Source: Microbacterium sufflavum
GTDB lineage: Bacteria > Actinomycetota > Actinomycetes > Actinomycetales > Microbacteriaceae
DNA length: 64,000 bases
Reading direction: 5' to 3'
NCBI RefSeq assembly: GCF_023091155.1
Contig: NZ_JAHWXK010000001.1
Span: 310,001 to 374,000 of the forward strand
Made by a program: the position numbers and the translations under genes. Position 1 is the first letter of the stretch. Every line of letters begins with the position of its first letter. Below the pieces are notes generated by a model. That model was not told the origin of the DNA and did no database searches. It saw only the letters and a list, made by a program, of their open reading frames with translations. Below, one piece after another: positions 56,805-64,000 of this stretch.

Positions 56805-58124
56805 TCAGTCGGCCCAGAGCCGCTCGATCGGGACGGCCGCGCGCAGGATGCGCTCGGCGGCGCGGTGACCGGACAGCATCGCGGCCGGCACGGTCGCGGG
56901 GTCATCTGTCCAGGTGGCCTCCCCGGCGAGGTGCAGCACGCCCCCGATCGGCGTCGCGAGGTCGTCGTGGTCGGCGGTCGTGGAGCCGAGCGTCATGTAC
57001 GCGTACGAGCCGTGCGCGAACGGGTCGTCCTGCCACGCGGTGCGGTGCACGGCCACGGGCTCCACGGCCCGGTCGCCGTACAGCCGCCGCAGCTGCGCCA
57101 TGACCGAGGCCACGACCTGCTCGTCTGCCCAGTCCCTCGTCGCGGTCGCCGCCGGCCCCGCCGCGAAGGTCAGCAGCGTCGGACGCCCGTGCGCCGCGGT
57201 GAGGTCGTACCAGGAATGCCACCAGCGGCCCTCCGGGCCCTGCTGCCGGATGGCGTAGACGCCCTCGTCCCAGAACCGCTCGGGAAAGCGCAGGAACACC
57301 TTCTCGAACGCGTTCATGCGCAGCCGTCCGAGCGCGTCGGCGTTGGCCGAAGGCAGCGGGGGCACGATGTCGACCGCCCCGGAGTGGAGCACCCCGACCG
57401 GCAGCGTCACCACGGCGGTGTCGCCCGCGAACACGCCGCGCCCCGTGTGCACCAGCACCCCGTCGGTCCAGTCGACGGCCGTCACCACGTGGCCGAGCCG
57501 CACGTCGAGACCCTGCGCCAGCCGTTCGGGCAGCGCGCCGTAGCCGTCGGGGAACACGACCTCGTCGCCGTCGATCTGGTCGTCGTCGAGCCCGTGCGCC
57601 GCCAGGTCCTCGATCCACGCGCCGTACTGCTCCTCCGCGCGGTGCTCCAGATACTCGCGCACGCGCTGGGTGCGGTCCGCATCCCACCCCTGCCGCGCCA
57701 GGGCCTCCTCCGTGGCCTCGCGGTACGAGGCCTCGGGCGCCGACGCCGCGATGACCTCGGGCAGGACGGCATCGACCGCGTGCACGTCGGCCGCGAAGGC
57801 ACGGGCGGCCTCATCGGGCAGCCGCCGCCCGTCCACGCCGTAGTTCGCGATCGGACGACCGTCGACCTGGTAGCCGCCCACCGTGAACTCGACCGTGCGC
57901 ATGCCGAAGGCCGCGGCCGCCGCCGCCACCGGGCTCCCGTCGACGCCGTGGATCCACGAGGCGCCGAGGTCGGTGGCGCCGTCCGTCCGATCCGTGTGCA
58001 CGCGACCGCCGACGCGGTCCCGCGCCTCCAGCACGACCACCGTGCGCCCGGCGTCCTGCAGCAGCCGTGCCGCGGTCAGTCCCGCGACCCCGGCTCCGAC
58101 CACGACCGTGTCGACCCGTTCCAT
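56805..58124 (-). CDS. flavin monoamine oxidase family protein
   Basis: 439 residues. The FAD-binding N-terminus is DTVVVGAGVAGLTAARLLQDAGRTVVVLEARDRVGGRV, with LGASWIHGVDGSPVA. The C-terminal FAD loop is HLAGEATWTDDPATVPAAMLSGHRAAERIL. It would oxidise amines or polyamines to aldehydes with H2O2 release. No obvious operon partner; the substrate cannot be read from the sequence. Confidence 0.9.
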   Translation of the reverse strand: MERVDTVVVGAGVAGLTAARLLQDAGRTVVVLEARDRVGGRVHTDRTDGATDLGASWIHGVDGSPVAAAAAAFGMRTVEFTVGGYQVDGRPIANYGVDGRRLPDEAARAFAADVHAVDAVLPEVIAASAPEASYREATEEALARQGWDADRTQRVREYLEHRAEEQYGAWIEDLAAHGLDDDQIDGDEVVFPDGYGALPERLAQGLDVRLGHVVTAVDWTDGVLVHTGRGVFAGDTAVVTLPVGVLHSGAVDIVPPLPSANADALGRLRMNAFEKVFLRFPERFWDEGVYAIRQQGPEGRWWHSWYDLTAAHGRPTLLTFAAGPAATATRDWADEQVVASVMAQLRRLYGDRAVEPVAVHRTAWQDDPFAHGSYAYMTLGSTTADHDDLATPIGGVLHLAGEATWTDDPATVPAAMLSGHRAAERILRAAVPIERLWAD

Positions 58125-58215
58125 GATTCCTCCCGCGGCGGGACATCGGCGTCCTCGCCTCGACGATACCCATCGCCGCCCGCCGCCACCGCCCCATCAC
58201 CTCGACGGACGCCGG

Positions 58216-59691
58216 TCACCCCGCGTCCGGCGCCCGACGCGGGACCGCCGTGGTGGCGGGCGTCGCGTCGTCCGCGTCGTCTGCGTCCGCGCCAAGCCCG
58301 ATGCCCCAGCTCGCTCCGCGCGCCAGCATCATGCCGAGCACGGACACGACCGCGAAGGTCAGCATCAGCAGCCGCGCCGAGCCGACCATGTCCGGCAGCG
58401 CCAGGTTCACCAGCACGCCAGCCATCGCCGCGCTGAAGGCGCTCGCGATGAGGAACACCGTGTTCACGGCGGCCGCCGCCTTCGCCCCCTCCTCCTCATC
58501 GCGCGTGCTGCCGAGCGCCGCGACCGTGAGGTGCGGGAAGCCCAGGCCGATCCCCGCGCCGGCGACGAACAGCGTGGCGAACCACAGCGCGACGACGAGT
58601 GCCGACGGCCCCTCGTGCTGGAGCAGCCCGTACGCGGCGAGCCCGAGCGCGACCGTGAGCGGGCCGACCGTGATGAGCACCCGCCGGGACCGGACCCCCG
58701 TAACGTTCGCGGTGAACATCTGCGTGACGGACCACCCGAGCGACAGCGCCGCACCGAGCAGCCCGGCGACGAACGGCATCAGTCCCCCGATCTCCTGCCC
58801 GAAGAGCGGGATGAACGCCTCCGTGCCGATCGCGAAGGCCAGCACCGCGACCGTCAGGTACACCCACCCGAGGGAGGAGCCACGCACGAACGTGACCCGG
58901 GGGAGGATCCCGACGCGGCTGCGCTTCTCGTGCCGCACAAACCACAGGGCGAGCACGACGCCCACGACCAGCGCGACGCCCGTGCCGACACCCGCGGGCA
59001 CGACGCCGGCGACCCCGACCGCCGCCACCCCGCCGGCGAGCAGCACCAGCGACCCCCACGGCACCGACTCGCTCGAGCGGGCACGGGCGGTCTGCGGCAG
59101 CGCGCGGACCACGACCAGTCCGATCAGCGCCGACAGGACGGCGAGTCCGACGAACGGCGCGCGCCACGCGTCGAGCTGCGCGAAGATCCCGCCGACGACG
59201 GGGCCGACGATGTTGCCCACGCCCCACATGGCCGACACGAGAGCAGCGCCGCGGGCCCAGAGCCGCTCCGGCAGGGCACGCTGGATGAGCGCATAGCCGA
59301 GACCGGCGAGCACGCCGCCGCCGAGCCCCTGCACGGCGCGCCCGACGAGCAGCGCCGACATCCAAGGGCTCACCGCGCACAGGAGCGAGCCGAGGGCGAA
59401 CAGCCCGAGCGCCAGCAGGTAGGCCCGCACGGCCCCCTGACGGGTGAGGATGCGGCTCACGAGCATCGCGCTCACGACCGACGCGAGCAGGAAGGTCATC
59501 ATCGTCCAGGCGTAGAACTCGGCCCCGCCGATGTCGCCGACGATCGTGGGCAGGAGGCTCGTGGTGAGGTAGACGTTGCTCGCCTCGAGCAGCACGCCGC
59601 CGGCGAGCACGGCGGCGATCGGGGCGTAGCGACTGCTCAGCAGCTCGCGCCAGCTCCCGCTGACCGGTGTGGACGTCTGTGGTGAGGACAT
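58216..59691 (-). CDS. MFS transporter under SoxR-type control
   Basis: 491 residues, 12-14 helices (LEASNVYLTTSLLPTIVGDIGGAEFYAWTMMTFLLASVVSAMLVSRI and GRAVQGLGGGVLAGLGYALIQ). ATG 59691 was preferred over 59697 because AAAGGA is 6 nt upstream of it. Its promoter has a SoxR box in a 19-nt spacer, so it probably exports redox-cycling compounds such as phenazines or quinones. Confidence 0.88.
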   Translation of the reverse strand: MSSPQTSTPVSGSWRELLSSRYAPIAAVLAGGVLLEASNVYLTTSLLPTIVGDIGGAEFYAWTMMTFLLASVVSAMLVSRILTRQGAVRAYLLALGLFALGSLLCAVSPWMSALLVGRAVQGLGGGVLAGLGYALIQRALPERLWARGAALVSAMWGVGNIVGPVVGGIFAQLDAWRAPFVGLAVLSALIGLVVVRALPQTARARSSESVPWGSLVLLAGGVAAVGVAGVVPAGVGTGVALVVGVVLALWFVRHEKRSRVGILPRVTFVRGSSLGWVYLTVAVLAFAIGTEAFIPLFGQEIGGLMPFVAGLLGAALSLGWSVTQMFTANVTGVRSRRVLITVGPLTVALGLAAYGLLQHEGPSALVVALWFATLFVAGAGIGLGFPHLTVAALGSTRDEEEGAKAAAAVNTVFLIASAFSAAMAGVLVNLALPDMVGSARLLMLTFAVVSVLGMMLARGASWGIGLGADADDADDATPATTAVPRRAPDAG

Positions 59692-59760
59692 GAGCATTCC
59701 TTTGCAGCGTCGGCGGAGGTCGATCACCTCCGTGGCGCCGGTGCTCGGCGGCCTTCCGTC

Positions 59761-59791
59761 ACGGTATGACCTCAAGTAATGTTGAGGTCAA
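59761..59791 (-). promoter_or_regulatory. SoxR-box promoter of the MFS exporter
   Basis: On the minus strand TTGACC (59791-59786), a 19-nt spacer and TACCGT (59766-59761) form a MerR-type promoter. The spacer is filled by the palindrome CCTCAAGTAATGTTGAGG (forward strand), close to the E. coli SoxR site. The long spacer is the mark of MerR-family activation. Confidence 0.82.
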
Positions 59792-59840
59792 GCGGCAGCG
59801 CCTCGCCGCGCGGACCGGTTTGGAACCGGATGCGGCCGGG

Positions 59841-60482
59841 ATGCGGATACCTCTTGTGACCAACGACAACGACATCATCCGTGACTCGCTCACGTCGCCG
59901 GAGCGCTTCGCCGAGATCTTCGAGCGACATATCACCGCCGTCACCGCCTACGTCGCGCGGCGGGTCGGCCCCCACGCCAGCGACGACATCGTCAGCGAGA
60001 CCTTCCTCGCCGCGTTCCGTCGGCGCAAGCGCTACGACATGACCAGGACCTCCGCGCTCCCCTGGCTCATGGGGATCGCGACCAAGGTGCTCGCGCAGCA
60101 CCGGCGGGCGCAGGCCACGCACTGGCGCGCACTGCACGCCGCGTTCGACGCCGGCGACGAGGACACGGTCGACGACCTCGACCGCTCGATCTCCCGGCTG
60201 GACGCCTCGGCCCAGCTGGAGGATCTGTTCCCCCGGATCGCCGCACTGTCGGCCAGGGACCGCGAGGTGCTGTTCCTGCACGCCTGGGGCGATCTGACCT
60301 ACCCGGAGATCGCCGCGGCGCTCGGCATCCCCATCGGCACGGTGCGCTCCCGGCTGAGCCGCATCCGCGCGAAACTCTCCGCGCCCCCACCGCCGGCACC
60401 CGCGCGCCTCGCGCACGCCCCCCGCTCGGCCACCACACACATCCGCTACGCAGAGACGGAGTCCGCTCATGGACATCTTTGA
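59841..60482 (+). CDS. ECF-type RNA polymerase sigma factor
   Basis: 213 residues from ATG 59841; an ATG at 59766 was rejected because it lies inside the SoxR box. Region 2 spans FAEIFERHITAVTAYVARRVGPHASDDIVSETFLAAFRR. Region 4 is LSARDREVLFLHAWGDLTYPEIAAALGIPIGTVRSRLSRIRAKL. It overlaps the next gene by 14 nt, the arrangement of an ECF sigma with a membrane-anchored partner. GTG 59856 is an alternative start. Confidence 0.85.
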   Translation: MRIPLVTNDNDIIRDSLTSPERFAEIFERHITAVTAYVARRVGPHASDDIVSETFLAAFRRRKRYDMTRTSALPWLMGIATKVLAQHRRAQATHWRALHAAFDAGDEDTVDDLDRSISRLDASAQLEDLFPRIAALSARDREVLFLHAWGDLTYPEIAAALGIPIGTVRSRLSRIRAKLSAPPPPAPARLAHAPRSATTHIRYAETESAHGHL

Positions 60483-61605
60483 CCAGGTCAGGGAGATCCG
60501 GCCCACCTATCCCACCTCCCCCCAGGCGCCCCGCCGGGCGCTGCACCAGGAGATCGCCCGCTCCCGGCGCTCGCGCCCCCTCCGCCGCATCGCGGTGGTC
60601 TCGCTCGGCGGTGCCGCCGTCGCCGCCGCCGTCGTGACCGCCATCGCCGTGGCGCCGCCCGGGGTCGTCAGCCAGCCACAGGCCGCGTCGGCCGCCGAGT
60701 ACCTCACCGAGACCGCCGCGTCCATCAGGGCCGCCGCGGCTGCGGCCCCCGCCTCGGAGATGACCGCGGTCACCATCACCACCAGGCACCTCGGGATGGT
60801 CGGCGGCCCGAACACCGTGTTCGCACCCTTCGGCGACATCCGCGCCGGAGCCACCGGCGCCGTCGTGTCGCAGTGGAGCGGCACGTACCGGCTCGACGCC
60901 GACGGCACCCTGCACGTCACCGACCAGATCCGCTTCCACTCCACCGACATCTACGGAGACGAGGCCGCCGTGGCGGCCGCGTGGAACGACTACTACGGCA
61001 GCACGGAGATCGGCCCCCTCGGCACGCCACCCGTGGCCGAGGACCCGCACTCGGCGGACTCGCCGCCGGAGACGCTCCCCGTGTCGCCCGCGGACTTCCC
61101 GCACGATCCCGCCGCCTTCCTCGAGGCCTGGACCCAGGGCATGAGGGATCTGATGGACGCGGAGATCGCCGAGTCCGCGGAACTCGTCGACGGCGACCTG
61201 GAGGCGAGCGGGATCCTCGACCGGACGTACGAGCGGTACGACGTGCCGGCCGCCGAGCACATGCTCTCCACGCTCTCCACCTCGACCCTGCTGCACACGG
61301 GATCGCCGGAGTACCGCGCGACCTTCCTCGAAGCCCTCGCCCTCGCTCCGGGCATCACGGTCGAGGAGGACTCCACGGCGGTCAAGGTGCTCGCCTACGC
61401 CTCCGACGAGCAGCGCTATCGGCTGTCGATCGACCCGGCGGCCGGTGCCGTCGTCCAGATCGACGAGTTCCTGCTGACCGTGCCGGGACAGCTGTGGAAC
61501 CGCCACACGAAGGACGACCCGCCCGTCGAGGTCGGCTCGGCCCCGTTCCTGCCCGACGACATCCCCTCCCGGTCGAGCACGTTCCGCTCCGCTCCTGCGA
61601 GCTGA
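60469..61605 (+). CDS. CU044_5270-like membrane-anchored protein, sigma factor partner
   Basis: 378 residues. A short cytoplasmic N-terminus is followed by one membrane helix at about 43-66 (AVVSLGGAAVAAAVVTAIAVAPPG) and a large external domain with a conserved beta-rich C-terminal half (YRLSIDPAAGAVVQIDEFLLTVPG). It overlaps the ECF sigma gene, so it may act as its anti-sigma or sensor. The N-terminus lacks a zinc anti-sigma motif. Confidence 0.78.
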   Translation: MDIFDQVREIRPTYPTSPQAPRRALHQEIARSRRSRPLRRIAVVSLGGAAVAAAVVTAIAVAPPGVVSQPQAASAAEYLTETAASIRAAAAAAPASEMTAVTITTRHLGMVGGPNTVFAPFGDIRAGATGAVVSQWSGTYRLDADGTLHVTDQIRFHSTDIYGDEAAVAAAWNDYYGSTEIGPLGTPPVAEDPHSADSPPETLPVSPADFPHDPAAFLEAWTQGMRDLMDAEIAESAELVDGDLEASGILDRTYERYDVPAAEHMLSTLSTSTLLHTGSPEYRATFLEALALAPGITVEEDSTAVKVLAYASDEQRYRLSIDPAAGAVVQIDEFLLTVPGQLWNRHTKDDPPVEVGSAPFLPDDIPSRSSTFRSAPAS

Positions 61606-61620
61606 GCCGTCCTCGCCCCA

Positions 61621-61656
61621 CGGCGCCCCTCCCCGTTCTCCGGTGGAGGGGCGCCG
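61621..61656 (+). terminator. terminator after the sigma factor operon
   Basis: 12-bp arms CGGCGCCCCTCC (61621-61632) and GGAGGGGCGCCG (61645-61656) flank a 12-nt loop. Confidence 0.75.
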
Positions 61657-61677
61657 TCGTCGCCCCGCACCCGCGCA

Positions 61678-61699
61678 GACCTCATCTATTGTTGAGGTC
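61678..61699 (+). promoter_or_regulatory. SoxR box before soxR
   Basis: CCTCATCTATTGTTGAGG has the same flanks (GA...TC) and right half as the exporter's box at 59768-59789. It ends 18 nt before the soxR ATG, pointing to autoregulation. TATTGT inside it may be the -10, so binding could repress. Confidence 0.75.
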
Positions 61700-61717
61700 G
61701 AGCGAAGGGAGCGCACG

Positions 61718-62152
61718 ATGGAACCCGAAGACCTGCTTCCGATCGGCGAAGTCACCCGGCGCACCGGCGTCGCCCCCTCCGCGCTGCACTTCTACGAGCA
61801 GCTCGGCCTCATCTCGTCGACGCGCACCGCGGGGAACCAGCGCCGCTACCGCCGGCACATGCTCCGCCGCGTCTCGCTGATCGTCGTCGCCAAGCGCATC
61901 GGCATCCCGCTCAGCGAGGTGCAGGAGCTGTTCCAGACGCTGCCCATCGACACGCCGCCCTCGCACGCCGACTGGCGCCGGGTCGCGAAGCTGTGGCGCA
62001 CACAGCTCGAGGAGCGTCGCACCCAGCTGGAACACCTGCAGCGCGAGCTCACGGGGTGCATCGGCTGCGGCTGCCTGTCGCTCAAGGCGTGCCGCCTGCT
62101 CAATCCCGACGACACCCTCGGCGACGACGGTCCGGGCCCCCGCCGCATCTGA
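61718..62152 (+). CDS. soxR: redox-sensitive transcriptional activator SoxR
   Basis: 144 residues. The MerR-type winged helix is residues 6-75 (LPIGEVTRRTGVAPSALHFYEQLGLISSTRTAGNQRRYRR). A dimerisation helix follows, then the 2Fe-2S motif with Cys114, 117, 119 and 125 (CIGCGCLSLKAC), matching SoxR exactly. It senses redox-cycling agents. Its visible targets are the exporter at 58216 and itself. GAAGGGAG precedes the ATG. Confidence 0.95.
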   Translation: MEPEDLLPIGEVTRRTGVAPSALHFYEQLGLISSTRTAGNQRRYRRHMLRRVSLIVVAKRIGIPLSEVQELFQTLPIDTPPSHADWRRVAKLWRTQLEERRTQLEHLQRELTGCIGCGCLSLKACRLLNPDDTLGDDGPGPRRI

Positions 62153-62423
62153 CCGGGCACGTCGCGCTCGACGTTCGTCCAGCGCGGATCCGACGATCGG
62201 CCAGACCTCTGCGCCGGCCCGCCAGGCCGTCCGAACGGCGTTGTGCCTGTAACGAGTAACCCTTTACCTTCTAGACGGCACACGGCCATCCGTGTGCCGT
62301 CCTCACGGTCGCGGGCTGTCCCGACAGCCAGGCGCGGGTGCGCGTCCGCGAGGGAACCGATCATCACGTCGTCGCACGGTGTCGTCGCGCCGGCGTGATC
62401 GACCAACCATTGAAGGGATACCC
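62153..62423. other. long leader/intergenic region before the surface protein
   Basis: 271 bases without a supported gene. An AT-richer segment TAACGAGTAACCCTTTACC (about 62250-62268) may carry the promoter. A 12-bp perfect hairpin follows at 62274-62301 (GACGGCACACGG, loop CCAT). The long distance to the GTG suggests a structured 5' leader. Confidence 0.5.
62274..62301 (+). other. 12-bp hairpin in the surface-protein leader
   Basis: GACGGCACACGG pairs perfectly with CCGTGTGCCGTC around CCAT. No T-tract follows, so it is more likely an mRNA leader element or a soxR transcript end than a classical terminator. Confidence 0.5.
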
Positions 62424-64000
62424 GTGGATTCCACAGCAGCAGTACTCTCGCGACCACCCGGTCGCGTGCGCCGATTCACGAGCATGCTCCTGGCATCGCT
62501 CTTCGTCACCTCGGCACTGGTCGGGGTGAGCACGCTCGGAGGCCCCGCTCCGAGCGCCGAGGCCACCCAGAGCTGGGGCACGACGACGCTTCGTCAGACC
62601 AACCAGTTCTTCGCCTACGTCAACGCCGGCGAACAGCTCACCGGCGACATCTCGAAGCTCGTGCGAGGGGTCGGATCCCAGTCGGCCACGCTCCGGGCCA
62701 CATCGCCGTCCGGTGAGACGTTCGAGTGCACCGTGGCCGCCGACGCGGTCGTCGGCACCGCCTGCACGTTCGGCACCCAGACGGCGGCGGTCAGCGGCAT
62801 CTGGACGATCGACTTCGTCCGTCCCGTCGCCGACTCGCAGGCCGCCGCCGGCACCTTCCAGTGGAACATCACCGTCAGCTCGGGCGGCACGCCGATCCCC
62901 GGCCGCGTGTGGTCCGACGACTTCATCATGGAAGACACGGAACCGGCGACCTTCGACCTCTGGTACGTCGGCTCGACGGGCTACCAGTACCGGTCGACGT
63001 ACTCGGACTTCCGCGGCATCTCGAGCCGGTTCCAGGTGAACCAGTTCGGCAACGTGCTGCCAGGGACGTGCACGCCGTACTACGGCAGCGCGGCCATGGG
63101 AGCGCCCACCGGCTCGGAGATCCCCGGCATCGAGCCGAGCGACTCGTGCGGTGTGCCGTACCACATCTTCTTCGAGACGCCCGCGGCCGACCTCCCCGCG
63201 TCGGCCTCTGCCGTGGACGGCAGCCACTTCGTGCTGCCCGCGCCGGAAACACCGGACATCTCCGGCTTCGCGTTCGCGCCCGCCGGCAACGACACGCGTG
63301 CCGGCACGTTCACCTTCACCACGAGCGGTCACGTCGGCTCGGTCGACCTCTGGGTCGACGCGGACGCCGACGGCTTCTACGGAACCGCGGGCGATCGCCT
63401 GATCACCGTGGCGGTCAACGGGGACGGCGTGCAGGCGGTGTCCTTCGACGGACTCGACGCCTTCGGAGCACCGATTCCCGCGACGACGCAGTTCGCCGCG
63501 CGCGCCGGTATCTCCAAGGCGGGTGAGATCCACTTCGTCAACTCCGACATCGAGAGCCGCGGCGGCATCTCCGTGACCGCGATCAACGGCCCGGCGGCCG
63601 GGTCGTCCACCCTGTACTGGAACGACACGACCCTGGAGCTCGCGAACCACCGCACGGACTGCCTTCCGCCCGTGATGGACGGACGGGCGGGGACGGCGAG
63701 CGCTGTCCCCGGCGGCGTGCACGGCTGGCCCTGCGACATGAGCATCCAGCCCAACAACGCGAACAACGGCGTCGACGGCCCCTGGGGCGACGTGCGCCAC
63801 ATCGACGACTGGACCTTCACGCCGGTCGACGAGCAGGAGCAGATCATCGTCGCACCCGCGGCGAACTACACCGTGGTGAAGTCGTCCGACCCGGCCGACG
63901 GCGAGTCGGTCCAGTCGGGTGACGTGGTGACCTACACGATCGACGTGGCACAGGTGGGCAACGTCCCCGCGGACGCCACGCTCACCGACGACCTCGCGAA
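62424..64000 (+). CDS. large secreted surface protein, DUF11-type repeats, C-terminus missing (window edge)
   Basis: An open frame of 525 residues from GTG 62424 (GAAGGGA upstream) runs off the right edge. The signal peptide is about residues 1-48, ending SAEA. The next 420 residues form a beta-rich domain with two disulfide-capable Cys pairs (FECTV/TACTF, GTCTPYY/DSCGVPYHIF) and no recognised catalytic site. From about residue 490, NYTVVKSSDPADGESVQSGDVVTYTIDVAQVGN is a DUF11/isopeptide-type repeat. It is likely a cell-wall-anchored adhesin. Confidence 0.85.
   Translation, partial: MDSTAAVLSRPPGRVRRFTSMLLASLFVTSALVGVSTLGGPAPSAEATQSWGTTTLRQTNQFFAYVNAGEQLTGDISKLVRGVGSQSATLRATSPSGETFECTVAADAVVGTACTFGTQTAAVSGIWTIDFVRPVADSQAAAGTFQWNITVSSGGTPIPGRVWSDDFIMEDTEPATFDLWYVGSTGYQYRSTYSDFRGISSRFQVNQFGNVLPGTCTPYYGSAAMGAPTGSEIPGIEPSDSCGVPYHIFFETPAADLPASASAVDGSHFVLPAPETPDISGFAFAPAGNDTRAGTFTFTTSGHVGSVDLWVDADADGFYGTAGDRLITVAVNGDGVQAVSFDGLDAFGAPIPATTQFAARAGISKAGEIHFVNSDIESRGGISVTAINGPAAGSSTLYWNDTTLELANHRTDCLPPVMDGRAGTASAVPGGVHGWPCDMSIQPNNANNGVDGPWGDVRHIDDWTFTPVDEQEQIIVAPAANYTVVKSSDPADGESVQSGDVVTYTIDVAQVGNVPADATLTDDLA

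Noticed and set aside
59766..59768. ATG start for the ECF sigma factor
   Set aside because: It sits at the edge of the SoxR box and -10 of the divergent exporter promoter; homology to ECF factors begins well after 59841.
1..64000. prophage, integron or IS element
   Set aside because: No transposase, integrase or terminal repeats were seen; AT-richer patches are short and lack mobility genes.

Overview
The window is high-GC DNA with the gene content and signals of an actinobacterium of the Microbacteriaceae, most probably Microbacterium. Pointers are the DUF6412-YidC pair, DUF7882 and DUF6766 proteins, CsbD and small acidic stress proteins, MocR, PaaX and SoxR regulators, many GTG starts, and promoters of the form TAnnnT placed 6-7 nt before the start codon (leaderless transcripts). 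Only a few short AT-richer patches stand out: 7.1-8.4 kb, 22.8-23.0 kb and 24.16-24.3 kb. No rRNA, CRISPR array or complete mobile element was seen. Product names rest on reading the protein sequences; no database search was run.

Layout. 0-7 kb: a PspC-type sensor kinase cut by the left edge, a divergent PspC protein with a small membrane partner, a LysR-like substrate-binding protein, a glutamine amidotransferase, a cation:proton antiporter and PurU. 7.1-8.4 kb: an AT-richer island with a secreted protein and a 35-aa membrane peptide. 8.4-15.3 kb: nitronate monooxygenase, DUF6412-YidC, an EamA exporter, then a stress block (SDR, DUF7882, FHA, DUF6766, CinA). 15.3-22.8 kb: a phosphonate uptake and catabolism operon with a divergent GntR regulator. 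23.0-25.0 kb: a two-component system with a previously unannotated 15-residue peptide gene. 25.2-26.2 kb: an EamA transporter under a guanidine-I riboswitch. 26.3-32.2 kb: M18 aminopeptidase, NCS1 permease with cysteine hydrolase, MBL hydrolase with divergent TetR, and a membrane-anchored alpha/beta hydrolase. 32.3-36.2 kb: a kynurenine operon (TDO, amidohydrolase, kynureninase, PaaX). 36.2-42.8 kb: FBP-domain protein, a Cys/Met-rich copper storage protein, CsbD, small stress proteins, YbdK ligase, DHA2 exporter, and a haem-oxygenase-like protein with a CDGSH protein. 42.7-51.3 kb: YggS, a class-III aminotransferase, a GATase, an AhpD-like protein with divergent AraC, a DegT aminotransferase, tRNA-Cys, an AlaA-like aminotransferase and a MocR regulator. 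51.4-62.2 kb: DedA, old yellow enzyme, two MarR regulators, two MFS exporters, an amine oxidase, an ECF sigma factor with partner, and SoxR. 62.4 kb to the end: a secreted repeat-type surface protein cut by the right edge.

Regulatory links seen directly in the DNA. (1) Nine promoters in front of small stress genes share GTCAA(G/C/T)CCCCTG-like boxes exactly 27-28 nt before an nAnnnT hexamer. (2) An identical palindrome, TTGACATAGGYCAA, lies over the MocR promoter and over the divergent yggS/aminotransferase promoter 7.5 kb away, suggesting a PLP-linked regulon. (3) Two SoxR boxes occur, one in a 19-bp-spacer promoter of an MFS exporter and one before soxR. (4) The riboswitch of the EamA gene can be drawn as an RBS-sequestering switch.
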